A program made the position numbers and the translations under genes. Below, one piece after another: positions 52,246 to 60,230 of a stretch of DNA of 64,000 bases; position 1 is the first letter of the stretch; each line of letters begins with the position of its first letter. Below the pieces are notes generated by a model that saw only the letters and a list, made by a program, of their open reading frames with translations, did no database searches and was not told where the DNA came from. Source of the DNA: Lentzea sp. NBRC 105346. Lineage in GTDB: Bacteria > Actinomycetota > Actinomycetes > Mycobacteriales > Pseudonocardiaceae. Location: NCBI RefSeq assembly GCF_030269605.1, contig NZ_BSTQ01000009.1:282955-346954 (forward strand), written 5' to 3'.

Positions 52246-52607
52246 AGCCAGTTGCGGGCGATGGTGCTGGACGCGCATCCCCGGCGTCCCAGCCACTAGG
52301 CCAGTAGCGCGCGATTCGCTGGACCCGCACCGCGGCGTCCCAGCCACTAAGCCACTAGCGCGCGTTAGGGGGCGTATCGGCTGTTAGAGGCTCTAACTGT
52401 CGTGATTCGCTCTTGCTGTTAGCGGCTCTAACCATGGTGAGGCGGCCTCGCTGCTGTTAGAGGCTCTACCTCTGGGACTCACCCTCACAGTTAGAGCCTC
52501 TAACCTCTGCGACTCGCCCATGCTGTTAGAGCCTCTAACTCCCGTGACCCGCCCTCACTGTTAGAGCCTCTAACCCGAGTGAGGCCCTTTCGCGAGCCAG
52601 GTGCACC
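52246..52607. other. gene-free stretch carrying repeat arrays
   Basis: 362 bases between the small membrane gene and the DUF2277 gene. The left part holds two copies of GGCGTCCCAGCCACTA followed by GCGCGCG (52283 and 52335 regions, period about 54). The right part holds the six palindromes described separately. Confidence 0.7.
52383..52574. repeat. array of six 15-bp palindromes, period about 35 bp
   Basis: GTTAGAGSCTCTAAC-type palindromes occur at 52383, 52418, 52456, 52490, 52525 and 52560. Start-to-start distances are 35, 38, 34, 35 and 35 bases. Copies 1, 4, 5 and 6 are perfect palindromes apart from the central base (G in copies 1-3, C in 4-6); copies 2 and 3 each have one change. The 20-base spacers between copies share TGAYTCGC-like words but are not identical. 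Not CRISPR-like, since both repeat and spacer are too short and no cas genes are present. Confidence 0.85.
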
Positions 52608-52877
52608 TCAGGTGCCGTAGCGCTGCTCCGCCCGCGCCTTGGCCTTGGCGGCCTCGACCTCCCGATCCTTCGGCGGAGCCGTGGTGACCAGCGCGTCGAG
52701 CAGCCGCTGCGTCGCCAAGGCCACCTCCTGGACCGCCCGGTCGAACGCCTCGGCGTTCACCGCCGAAGGCTTGGTGGATCCGCTGACCTTGCGCACGTAC
52801 TGCAGCGCGGCCGCCTGCACCTCCGCGGAAGTCGCGGGCGGTTCGAAGTTGTGGAGCACCCGGATGTTTCGGCACAT
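52608..52877 (-). CDS. DUF2277 family protein
   Basis: 89 residues. It starts with the family signature MCRNIRVLHNFEPPAT and goes on with AALQYVRKVSGSTKPSAVNAEAFDRAVQEVALATQRLLDALVT. DUF2277 proteins are small, widespread in actinobacteria and of unknown role. The C-terminus (PPKDREVEAAKAKARAEQRYGT) is a charged helix. It is 18 bases after the cupin gene on the same strand, so probably the two are co-transcribed. Confidence 0.9.
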   Translation of the reverse strand: MCRNIRVLHNFEPPATSAEVQAAALQYVRKVSGSTKPSAVNAEAFDRAVQEVALATQRLLDALVTTAPPKDREVEAAKAKARAEQRYGT

Positions 52878-52895
52878 GCCTCCACAGTAAGACGG

Positions 52896-53312
52896 TCAGT
52901 CGAAGTCGCACCCCGGATTGGCGGCATCGCGGGCGAGCGGGCTGCCGGTCGGCAGGACGTAGAGCACCTCGAGCACGATGTCGGACGAGCCGAGGTTGCG
53001 TCCGATGTGGACGTGGTCGGCGCCGCTGGGCTCGCGCAGCGACTGGCCCGCGTGGTGCACCTCGGTGGTCGTGCAGTCGGAGAACGTGCGGGTGATGGTG
53101 CCCTTCTTCACCAGGGCGTAGAGGGTCCCGTCGTGGTAGTGCCACCCGGTGCTGCCGCCGGGCGTGATGGTGATCTCGCGCAGTACGTAGTCCTTATCTC
53201 CCACCGTCTTCTGCGCGAGGATCTTGCCCGTCACGCCGCGGGACGGGGTGGCGTGGGCGGTTGCGGGAAGCAGGGCCAGCACGAGGGCGGCCGCCAGCAC
53301 TCGTAACGTCAT
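52896..53312 (-). CDS. secreted cupin-domain protein
   Basis: 138 residues from ATG 53312 (the frame is open to 53441 but that part overlaps the divergent promoter). Signal peptide about 1-21 (LRVLAAALVLALLPATAHA). The cupin barrel has GGSTGWHYHDGTLYALVKKGTITRTF and the second motif SGADHVHIGRNLGSSDIVLEVLYVLP, with the metal-binding His residues kept. Its function (for example a small dioxygenase or binding protein) cannot be read. It is divergent from the SHMT-like gene. Confidence 0.85.
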   Translation of the reverse strand: MTLRVLAAALVLALLPATAHATPSRGVTGKILAQKTVGDKDYVLREITITPGGSTGWHYHDGTLYALVKKGTITRTFSDCTTTEVHHAGQSLREPSGADHVHIGRNLGSSDIVLEVLYVLPTGSPLARDAANPGCDFD

Positions 53313-53442
53313 GCGATCAACGTAACGGTGGTCCCCAGTGAATTGAGACCGATGTTCCACCCGCGCTGAGCACGGTTCCGAACTCCAGGCCGTGGGCCGA
53401 AATCCGGGCAGCCGACGGCCACCTTCGGATGGAGGAGCCACT

Positions 53443-54810
53443 GTGACCGATCTCGACTACCGGCCGGCGACCCTGACCGCCGACCACGGTGACCTGCTCG
53501 CACGGGGCAGCGCGCGGCTGCGCCAGGACGACCCCGAGCTGTACGGGCTGCTCAGCGCGGAGATCGCCTACGAGCGCGCCACGTTGCCGATGGTCGCGTA
53601 CGCGAGCCTCGCCGACCCGTCGGTGCTGAGCGCGGCGGGGTCTGCGCTCGCCAATGTGACCGCCGAGGGCTACCCCGGCGCGCGGTACCACCCCGGCGCG
53701 GGGCAGTTCGATGGTGTCGAACGGCTTGCGATCGAACGGGCCAAGGCCGCGTTCGGCGCGAAGTACGCCAACGTGCAGCCGCATTCGTGCTCGTCGGCCA
53801 ACCTCGCGATTCTGATGACGCTGCTCAACCCCGGCGACACGATGCTGAGCCTCGACCTGGACTCCGGCGGGCACCTCACGCACGGCGCCAAGGCGTCGGT
53901 GACCGGTCGCTACTACAACGCGGTGCACTACGGGCTCGACGAGCACGGGTTCATCGACTACGACGCCGCCGAGCGGCTCGCGAAGGAGTACCGGCCGAAG
54001 CTCATCATCGCGGGGGCCAGCGCGTATCCACGCGCCATCGACTACGTCCGGTTCCGCCGAATCGCCGATTCGGTCGCCGCCCTTTTGCTCGCCGACATTT
54101 CGCATATCGCCGGATTGGTCGCGACCGGTGAGCTCGCCAGCCCGGTGGATGTAGCGCACATCACAACGTGCAGTACTTATAAGCAACTCGGCGGACCGCG
54201 AGGTGGGATCATCCTGCTTGGGGATGACCATGACGTCGTGCCGCCGGGGCACAAACTCGGCCTGGCGGCACTCGTGCAACGCGGAATTTTCCCCAAGTTC
54301 CAGGGAACGCCCAGTCCCGCTGCTATTGCCGCGAAGGCGCGCGCATTGGATCTGGTAGCACGTCCGAAGTTCGCGGAGATGACACGACGGATTGCACTCG
54401 ATGCACGTGCCTTGGCCGCCGCATTGACGGAACGCGGCTGGCGGGTGCTCACCGGAGGAACGGACAACCACATCGTCCTTGTCGACACTTTTCAACAGGG
54501 GTTGACCGGCGTGGTGGCCGAAGCCGCGCTTCAGGAATGCGGTGTGCTCGCGAACAAGAACCGCATCGCCAACGACACCAAGTCACCGATGGTGACCAGT
54601 GGACTACGGTTCGGCACCAACATGCTGGCCCAGCGCGGGTTTGATCCTTCGGGCATGAACGAATGCGCCGAACTAGTCGACCGGATCCTGCGTGCGGTCC
54701 GGCCTCTGACCGATGTCGAGTACGAGCTTTCGGCCTCTGTCCAGCGAGAAGTCTCCGCGCAGGTAGCGGCTTTGGCGGCTGCCTACCCGATCATGAAATA
54801 TGCCGTATAG
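53443..54810 (+). CDS. serine hydroxymethyltransferase-like PLP enzyme, divergent
   Basis: 455 residues from GTG 53443, with GGAGGAG upstream. The SHMT fold is clear: YPGARYHPGAGQFDGVERLAIERAKAAFG, NVQPHSCSSANLAILMTLLNPGD, GASAYPRAIDYVRFRRIAD, ADISHIAGLVATGELASPVD and the PLP-Lys segment TCSTYKQLGGPRGG near residue 247. Against canonical GlyA it lacks YYGGCExVD (catalytic Glu and Tyr) and has TYKQLGG for THKTLRG. So it may be a threonine-type aldolase/transaldolase or alpha-amino acid beta-modifying enzyme rather than GlyA. Codon use at 54040-54700 is less GC-biased, hinting at transfer. A SARP gene follows. Confidence 0.8.
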   Translation: MTDLDYRPATLTADHGDLLARGSARLRQDDPELYGLLSAEIAYERATLPMVAYASLADPSVLSAAGSALANVTAEGYPGARYHPGAGQFDGVERLAIERAKAAFGAKYANVQPHSCSSANLAILMTLLNPGDTMLSLDLDSGGHLTHGAKASVTGRYYNAVHYGLDEHGFIDYDAAERLAKEYRPKLIIAGASAYPRAIDYVRFRRIADSVAALLLADISHIAGLVATGELASPVDVAHITTCSTYKQLGGPRGGIILLGDDHDVVPPGHKLGLAALVQRGIFPKFQGTPSPAAIAAKARALDLVARPKFAEMTRRIALDARALAAALTERGWRVLTGGTDNHIVLVDTFQQGLTGVVAEAALQECGVLANKNRIANDTKSPMVTSGLRFGTNMLAQRGFDPSGMNECAELVDRILRAVRPLTDVEYELSASVQREVSAQVAALAAAYPIMKYAV

Positions 54811-55156
54811 CTGATACCTATGACCCCCCAGGATGTGTGTGCTTGACATCACGAGCGCCTATCATGATACTTCGATGCATGGAAAGGTTCGCTTGATCGG
54901 CCGCTTCTGAGGGTTCTCGGAGAGGGTGTGGGCGATCAGGGGGGCGAAGGTTCTCTGCGGTTTCCGGTCGAATTCTCGGCATGCGTTCAATTAGCCACTG
55001 CAGGTTCGTGGCTCTATTTGCCGAGCGTTCGTGCGGAAGAACTATGGAAGTCCCACGCATCGGGCGACTTTGTTGGGGGATCAACATGGAAAGCGATTTC
55101 AGAACATCTGTATTACGGTCGCTGCCGGCGCGCCGCGCGCTCGGACGGTGGTCCCG
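54811..55156. other. gene-free promoter region before the second SARP gene
   Basis: 346 bases of lower GC. A promoter-like TTGACA (54843) with 17 bases to GATACT (54866) is the only element I identify. The rest shows no inverted repeat or heptamer repeat. Confidence 0.5.
54843..54871 (+). promoter_or_regulatory. sigma-70-like promoter
   Basis: TTGACA (54843-54848), a 17-base spacer and GATACT (54866-54871) give a near-consensus housekeeping promoter. The gap to the SARP start (55157) is about 280 bases, so the leader would be long. Confidence 0.45.
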
Positions 55157-57001
55157 ATGAGGATCCGCCTGCTGGGCCCGTTCGAGGTGCTGCGCTCCGG
55201 CAGCGCAACGACGCCGACGGCGCCGAAGCTTCGCCGGGTGCTCGCCTTGCTGGCGATCAACGCGAACAAGGTGGTCCGGATCGACCAGCTGATAGACGAG
55301 CTGTGGGACGACCGTCCGCCGATCAGTGCCACCACCACCCTGCAGACCTACGTCTACCAGTTGCGCAAGCTGCACGACCTCGCGGGAAACGGGACTGACG
55401 GCCTGCCCGCGCTCGGCACCTCGCCCAACGGTTACGTGCTGCGGATGCCCGAGGGCTCGCTCGACGTCGACGAGTTCGTCCGCCTCGCCGAACGCGGGCG
55501 AGCCGAGCTCGACCTGGGCGACCTGACGCTCGCGTCGGCCACCCTTCGTGAGGCGCTGGATCTCTGGCGGGGTCCGGCACTCGCGGACGTCACCGTCGGT
55601 CCCGTGCTCGGGGCGTCCGTCGTGTGGTTCGAGGAGCTGCGCAAGAGCGTGATGGAGCAGCGGATCGACGCCGATCTGCGGCTCGGCCGGCACCACGAGC
55701 TGATCGGTGAGCTCACCGGCATCGTCGCCGAACAGCCGACGCACGAAGGCTTCCAGGGCAAGCTGATGCTCGCGCTGTACCGGTGTGGCCGCCGGTCCGA
55801 GGCGTTGCGCGTGTACCAGAAGGCCCGCGACGCACTCGCCGACGAGCTCGGTCTCGAGCCGTCGCCGGACCTCCAGCGGCTGCAGCAGTGCGTGCTCGCG
55901 GCGGACACCGCGCTCGACCTGCCGGCGCAGGAGGCCGTGCAGGTGAGCCCCACCGTCGTGGCGAGCCCGAGCCAGCTGCCGCCCGAGGCGCCGCGGTTCA
56001 TCGGCCGCACCAAGGAACTCGCCGTGGCGACCGAGGTGCTGACCGACTTCGACCGCCTCGCCCCGCCGGTGGTGGTCGCGGCCGGCGCACCGGGTTCCGG
56101 CAAGTCGACGTTCTGCATGCGGGTGGCGCACCAGATCCGTTCGTCCTATCCGGACGGACAGTTGTACGCGGAGCTGACGACGCCGCACGGCACGCCGGTC
56201 GAGCCCGCTGTCGTGCTCGCGGGTTTCCTGCGGGCGGTCGGGGTTCCGGGCAACCGGATCCCGGACACCGTGGTGGAACAGGCGCGGGTGTTCCGCAGCT
56301 GGACCGCGGACCGCAAGGTGCTCGTCGTGCTGGACGACGCGGTGAGCATGGGCCAGATCGCGCCGCTCCTGCCCACGGGCGTCGGCTGCGCGACGGTGAT
56401 CGGCAGCCGCCGCAAGCTGGCCGACCCGAAGATCGCCGCGACGATCGCGCTGGAGCCGTTCCAGGGTGCCGAGGGACTGAGGCTGCTCACGGACAGCCTC
56501 GGCGACTATCGCGTCACCTCGGACCAGCAGGCCGTCGACGAACTGGTCGAACTGTGCGACGGGCTGCCGTTGGCCCTCAACACCGCCGCCAGCCAGCTCG
56601 AGCTGCGGCCGCACTGGCCGATCAGCAGGCAGGTCAGCCGGATGCGCAGCCAGGCGCACTCGGGTGGCCGGCTCGAGGAGTGCGACCCGGACATGTACGC
56701 CTCGGTCTGGCGCACCTACCAGCTGATGCCGGAGACCGCGCAGACCGTGTTCCGCATGGTCGCTCCGCTCGGGCGTCCCGTGTCCGGGCGGCACGTGTCG
56801 CACATGCTGGGGACGGACGAGTGCTCGGCCGAGTCCGTGCTCGAGGACCTGGTGCAGTTCCAGCTGGCCGAGGTCGACATCAACTCCGATCACGACTTCA
56901 GCTATCGCTTCCGGCGACCGATGAGGGAGGTCGCTCGGTCGATCAGCAACTCGGCCGGCTTCACCGAGCAGTTGTGCGAACCGGCGGCGCGGACCGCCTG
57001 A
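55157..57001 (+). CDS. SARP-family regulator with NB-ARC domain (second copy)
   Basis: 614 residues from ATG 55157; a GTG at 55148 is also possible. OmpR-type HTH (RIRLLGPFEVLRSGSATTPTAPKLRRVLALLAI, LIDELWDDRPPISATTTLQTYVYQLRKL), BTAD to about 255, then the linker and NB-ARC with Walker A AAGAPGSGKSTFCMRVAH near 311 and RKVLVVLDDAVS, GLPLALNTAASQL. It lacks the TPR part that the other SARP has, ending near residue 614. It is next to the SHMT-like gene and the polyketide-tailoring-like operon, which are the nearest candidate targets. Confidence 0.9.
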   Translation: MRIRLLGPFEVLRSGSATTPTAPKLRRVLALLAINANKVVRIDQLIDELWDDRPPISATTTLQTYVYQLRKLHDLAGNGTDGLPALGTSPNGYVLRMPEGSLDVDEFVRLAERGRAELDLGDLTLASATLREALDLWRGPALADVTVGPVLGASVVWFEELRKSVMEQRIDADLRLGRHHELIGELTGIVAEQPTHEGFQGKLMLALYRCGRRSEALRVYQKARDALADELGLEPSPDLQRLQQCVLAADTALDLPAQEAVQVSPTVVASPSQLPPEAPRFIGRTKELAVATEVLTDFDRLAPPVVVAAGAPGSGKSTFCMRVAHQIRSSYPDGQLYAELTTPHGTPVEPAVVLAGFLRAVGVPGNRIPDTVVEQARVFRSWTADRKVLVVLDDAVSMGQIAPLLPTGVGCATVIGSRRKLADPKIAATIALEPFQGAEGLRLLTDSLGDYRVTSDQQAVDELVELCDGLPLALNTAASQLELRPHWPISRQVSRMRSQAHSGGRLEECDPDMYASVWRTYQLMPETAQTVFRMVAPLGRPVSGRHVSHMLGTDECSAESVLEDLVQFQLAEVDINSDHDFSYRFRRPMREVARSISNSAGFTEQLCEPAARTA

Positions 57002-57033
57002 GTTACGGCTTCCTGGGCCGGATCAGCTTTCCC

Positions 57034-57069
57034 GGAGGGCCTTCCAGCACCCTGGCTGGAAGGCCCTCC
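57034..57069 (+). terminator. 15-bp hairpin after the second SARP gene
   Basis: GGAGGGCCTTCCAGC (57034-57048) and GCTGGAAGGCCCTCC (57055-57069), loop of 6 bases. It lies 33 bases past the stop codon. No T-run follows, but the stem is strong. Confidence 0.7.
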
Positions 57070-57080
57070 CGCTTCTGTGG

Positions 57081-57128
57081 GGTCGTGAGTGGTTTCCGTC
57101 GCCATGGCGACGGAAACCACTCACGACC
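57081..57128. repeat. palindromic repeat family P, copy 3, perfect 48-bp palindrome
   Basis: The full 48 bases are self-complementary with no loop (24-base arms, GGTCGTGAGTGGTTTCCGTC at the left). It follows the hairpin above and precedes the transporter gene by 52 bases. Similar in sequence to the copies at 34586 and 44190. Confidence 0.85.
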
Positions 57129-57179
57129 TCTTGCTTGCGTCACCAGCGCTTGTCGAGCGCGGACCGCGACCGTGGCGGC

Positions 57180-58598
57180 ATGACCGCCACCCTGCCCGCG
57201 AAGGCCACGGCTCTCCCCATCCGGAACCGTTGGTACGTCACGCTCTTCATGTCGGACCTCTGGGAGAGGTTCGGCTTCTACGGCATGCAGGCGATCCTCG
57301 TCCTGTACGCGGCCGCGCCCACCACCGACGGCGGCCTGGGGCTGCCGGCGGCCGACGCGGCGGCGTTGTTCGGCGCCTGGATGGGCCTGACGTTCATGCT
57401 GTCGCTGCCCGGCGGCTGGCTCGCGGACCGCGTCCTGGGCACCCGGCCCGCGTTGCAGATCGGCGGGGCGCTGATCACGCTCGGGTACGTCGGGCTGGCG
57501 TTGCCGGTCACGTTCACGACGCCGGTCGGGTTGCTGCTGGTGTCCGCGGGCACAGGGCTGTTCAAGCCGAACCACCAGGCGTTGCTCACCATGCTGCTCG
57601 GCGCGCGCAAACACCGCGAGGCCGGGATCTCCCTGATATACGTGGGAATCCAGCTCAGCGCGCTCACCGCCCCGCTCATCACCGGCTACCTCGGCGAGCG
57701 GGTGAACTGGCATGCCGGGTTCGCCGCGGCGGCGGTCGCGATGGCCATCGGTATCACGCAACTGAGCCTGAGCACCAAGCAGTTCGGTGACGCCGGACGC
57801 GTGGCGGCGCGTCCGCTGACCGACCGCACCGTGCTCGCTCGCTGGGGAACCATCGGCGCCGTCGCGATCACCGGCGTGATCGCGACCAGTGTGATCAACC
57901 CGCGTATCACGATCATCCTGGTGGGGTTGTGCACGCTCGTCGCGCCGATCTTCGGGTATCGGGCGCTGCGCAGGCACCCCGATCTGACCGTCGAACACGG
58001 GCAACGACTGCGGACGTTCCTCGCGATCTTCCTGTGCTGGACGCTGTTCTGGCTGATGATCGCGCAGGACGGGTCGGTGCTGACGCTGTTCGCGCGCGAC
58101 CACGTGGACCGCGAGCTGTTCGGCGCGACGATCCCGACGAGCTGGCTGCAGTCGGCGACCCCGTTGTTCATCCTGGTGCTGGCGCCGGTGTTCGCGTACT
58201 TCCTGGCCCGCAACAGTGCGAGCGTGCCGGGCAAGCTTGCCCTGGGACTCGTGCTCGCGGGCGGCAGCTTCCTCATCATGGCGATCGGCGTCAACGACGA
58301 GAAGACGTCGATCTTCTGGCTGCTCGCGGTCTACCTGATGCACGCGTGCGGTGAGCTGATCGTCGCGGCGGTGGGCATCGCGGCGGCGGCGCAGGTGCTG
58401 CCGAAGTCGTTCATCTCGCAGATGATGGGGCTGTTGTGGCTGTTCGCCGCGTTGGGCGGCGGACTCGGCAGCCAGCTGGCGCGGTTGAGCGACAAGCTCC
58501 CGCCCAGCGCCTACTTCCTCGGCCTCGGCGCGATCGGCGTCGGTGTGGCCGCACTGACCTGGACCCGCAGACACGCTGTCGCAAGTGGACTCGAGTAG
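57180..58598 (+). CDS. POT/PTR2-family proton-coupled peptide transporter
   Basis: 472 residues from ATG 57180; about 12-14 membrane helices. The family signature ExxERFxYYG is seen as SDLWERFGFYGMQAILVLY near residue 25, and GGWLADRVLGTRPALQIGG follows. PTR2 signature FYLSINLGSL-type is present as ISLIYVGIQLSALTAPLI. It imports di- and tripeptides, or some nitrate and drug-like molecules, with protons. It is first of four genes in one direction with gaps of 0 to 10 bases. Confidence 0.9.
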   Translation: MTATLPAKATALPIRNRWYVTLFMSDLWERFGFYGMQAILVLYAAAPTTDGGLGLPAADAAALFGAWMGLTFMLSLPGGWLADRVLGTRPALQIGGALITLGYVGLALPVTFTTPVGLLLVSAGTGLFKPNHQALLTMLLGARKHREAGISLIYVGIQLSALTAPLITGYLGERVNWHAGFAAAAVAMAIGITQLSLSTKQFGDAGRVAARPLTDRTVLARWGTIGAVAITGVIATSVINPRITIILVGLCTLVAPIFGYRALRRHPDLTVEHGQRLRTFLAIFLCWTLFWLMIAQDGSVLTLFARDHVDRELFGATIPTSWLQSATPLFILVLAPVFAYFLARNSASVPGKLALGLVLAGGSFLIMAIGVNDEKTSIFWLLAVYLMHACGELIVAAVGIAAAAQVLPKSFISQMMGLLWLFAALGGGLGSQLARLSDKLPPSAYFLGLGAIGVGVAALTWTRRHAVASGLE

Positions 58599-58607
58599 GA
58601 GTGATCA

Positions 58608-59339
58608 ATGGATTCGGGACTGTCCGGTAAGCGCGTGCTGGTGACCGGTGGCACGCGCGGGATCGGGCGCGCCACCGTGCTCGCCTTCGCGCGTGCGGGG
58701 GCGAAGCTCGTCGTGGGCCACAACTCGGCGAGCGAGGCGGCCGACACGCTGGCGCGCGAGCTGAAGGAGCTCGACGCCGGGTGTCTCGTCCAGGCGGACG
58801 TGACGAACGGCGCGGGGGCGCGGGAGCTGGCCGAAGCGTGCCGGGAGCACCTCGGCGGGCTCGACGTGCTCGTCAACAACGTCGGGGTGGACGGGCACGT
58901 GCCGTTCGGCAAGCTCGGTGAGCAGGAGTGGCACCGCGTGATGGACCACAACATCACCGCGCCCTACCTCGTGACGAACGCCGTGCTGGAGCTGCTCGTC
59001 GACGGCGCGTCGATCGTCAACATCGGGTCGTCGGTCGCGTTGCGCGGCAGGCAGGGCGGCGTGCACTACACGTCGTCGAAGGCCGCGCTGCTCGGGTTCA
59101 GCCGCGCGCTGGCCAAGGAGCTCGGCCGGCGTGCGATCCGGGTGAACGTCGTGTCGCCCGGTGTCACCGAAACGGAGCCGGGGTCGGTGCCGCCCCCGGT
59201 GCGTGAGCTCGTCACGAACCTGACCGCGCTCGGCCGGCTGGGCAAGCCGGAGGACGTGGCCGGTGCCGTGTTGTTCCTCGCCGGGGACACGTCACGTTAC
59301 GTCTCCGGCGCCACCCTGAACGTCGATGGAGGAATCTGA
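58608..59339 (+). CDS. SDR-family ketoreductase (FabG-like)
   Basis: 243 residues. NAD(P) motif TGGTRGIGRATVLAFARAG near residue 13, NNVG at 85, catalytic Ser with YTSSKAALLGFSRALAKELG (Tyr-x-x-x-Lys) near 150, and VSPGVTETEPGS after. Complete SDR of ketoreductase type. Because of the next gene (SchA/CurD) it may reduce a polyketide, but this is inference. The next gene starts at its last base. Confidence 0.92.
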   Translation: MDSGLSGKRVLVTGGTRGIGRATVLAFARAGAKLVVGHNSASEAADTLARELKELDAGCLVQADVTNGAGARELAEACREHLGGLDVLVNNVGVDGHVPFGKLGEQEWHRVMDHNITAPYLVTNAVLELLVDGASIVNIGSSVALRGRQGGVHYTSSKAALLGFSRALAKELGRRAIRVNVVSPGVTETEPGSVPPPVRELVTNLTALGRLGKPEDVAGAVLFLAGDTSRYVSGATLNVDGGI

Positions 59340-59719
59340 TGCCGTACGCCGCGATCACGTACCACGTCAAGCCGGGCTTCGAGGAGGAGATCGCGGAGAT
59401 CTTCGCGAACTTCAAGCGCGTGGACACCCCGGACCTGAGCGACGAGAACGGTGAGCAGGTGGGCCGGCTGCTCGGCACCGCCGTGTTCATCCAGGACGAG
59501 ATCATGGTCCGCGTGATCCACTACGAAGGCGACTTCTCCGCCATCGGCAGGCACATGGCCAAGCAGAAGGGCGTGCACCTGCTGGAGGCCAAGCTCGCGC
59601 CGTACCTCAAGCAGCAGCGCGACACCTCGACGCCCGAGGCGTTCGGCACGTACTTCCGCAACGCCACCATGCGCTGCATCGCGCAGCTCTCGGTCGAGAC
59701 GCACCCGGCGGGAGCCTGA
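59339..59719 (+). CDS. SchA/CurD-like protein
   Basis: 126 residues, ATG overlapping the SDR stop. It has the pattern of the SchA/CurD domain: MPYAAITYHVKPGFEEEIAEIFANFKRVDTPDL, GTAVFIQDEIMVRVIHYEGDFSAIGRHMAKQKGVHLLEAKLAPYL and MRCIAQL. Such proteins are usually encoded with type II polyketide (spore pigment and aromatic) synthases. No ketosynthase, acyl carrier or cyclase gene lies in the window, so it is an orphan here. Confidence 0.85.
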   Translation: MPYAAITYHVKPGFEEEIAEIFANFKRVDTPDLSDENGEQVGRLLGTAVFIQDEIMVRVIHYEGDFSAIGRHMAKQKGVHLLEAKLAPYLKQQRDTSTPEAFGTYFRNATMRCIAQLSVETHPAGA

Positions 59720-59720
59720 C

Positions 59721-60167
59721 GTGGAGCTGCTCGCGGTGCTGGCCTTGCTCGGCAGCGGACTCACCGCGGGCGTGCTCTTCGCCGTCGCGCTGAGCGTGCT
59801 GCCCGCGCTGATCGCGATGCCGACCGAGCGATATGTGTACGCGCACAAGCTGATCGGGCGGAACTGGGACCCGACGATGCCCGTCATCGTGCTCACGTCG
59901 ACGCTGGCCGACGCGGTCCTCACGTTCCTCGCCCCGGCGAAGGCGGCCACCCTGTTCGGGGTGGCCGCCTTTGTGCTGCTCGGCGTTTCCGTGGTGTCGC
60001 ACTTCTGCAACGTGCCGATCAACCGTCGGGTCAAGTCCGTCGACCCCGACGCGATCCCGTCCGACTGGCAGGACCCGCGGCCGCTGTGGCGCCGCTGGCA
60101 CCTGCTGCGAACCTTCCTGTCCGTCGTGGGCCTGCTCCTCAACGGAACGGCTCTCCTGCTGATCTGA
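59721..60167 (+). CDS. DUF1772 (anthrone-oxygenase-like) membrane protein
   Basis: 148 residues, GTG start. Four membrane helices: LAVLALLGSGLTAGVLFAVALSVLPALIA, VIVLTSTLADAVLTFL, ATLFGVAAFVLLGVSVVSHFCNVPINRRV and LRTFLSVVGLLLNGTALLLI. The NVPINRRVKSVDP segment and RWHLLRTF are DUF1772 hallmarks. The family includes cofactorless anthrone oxygenases in aromatic polyketide pathways. Last of the four-gene operon. Confidence 0.85.
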   Translation: MELLAVLALLGSGLTAGVLFAVALSVLPALIAMPTERYVYAHKLIGRNWDPTMPVIVLTSTLADAVLTFLAPAKAATLFGVAAFVLLGVSVVSHFCNVPINRRVKSVDPDAIPSDWQDPRPLWRRWHLLRTFLSVVGLLLNGTALLLI

Positions 60168-60173
60168 GCAAAG

Positions 60174-60226
60174 CTATGGGGGGAGCTTTCCAAGCGGTCA
60201 GCGCTTGGAAAGCTCCCCCCATAGCG
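60174..60226. terminator. 24-bp hairpin between convergent genes
   Basis: Perfect 24-base arms (60174-60197 and 60203-60226, GCTATGGGGGGAGCTTTCCA at the left), loop GTCAG. It fills almost the whole gap between the DUF1772 and hydrolase genes and could terminate both. Confidence 0.8.
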
Positions 60227-60230
60227 TTTG

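Noticed and set aside
52383..52574. CRISPR array
   Set aside because: Repeats of 15 bases with 20-base similar spacers and no cas genes do not fit CRISPR.
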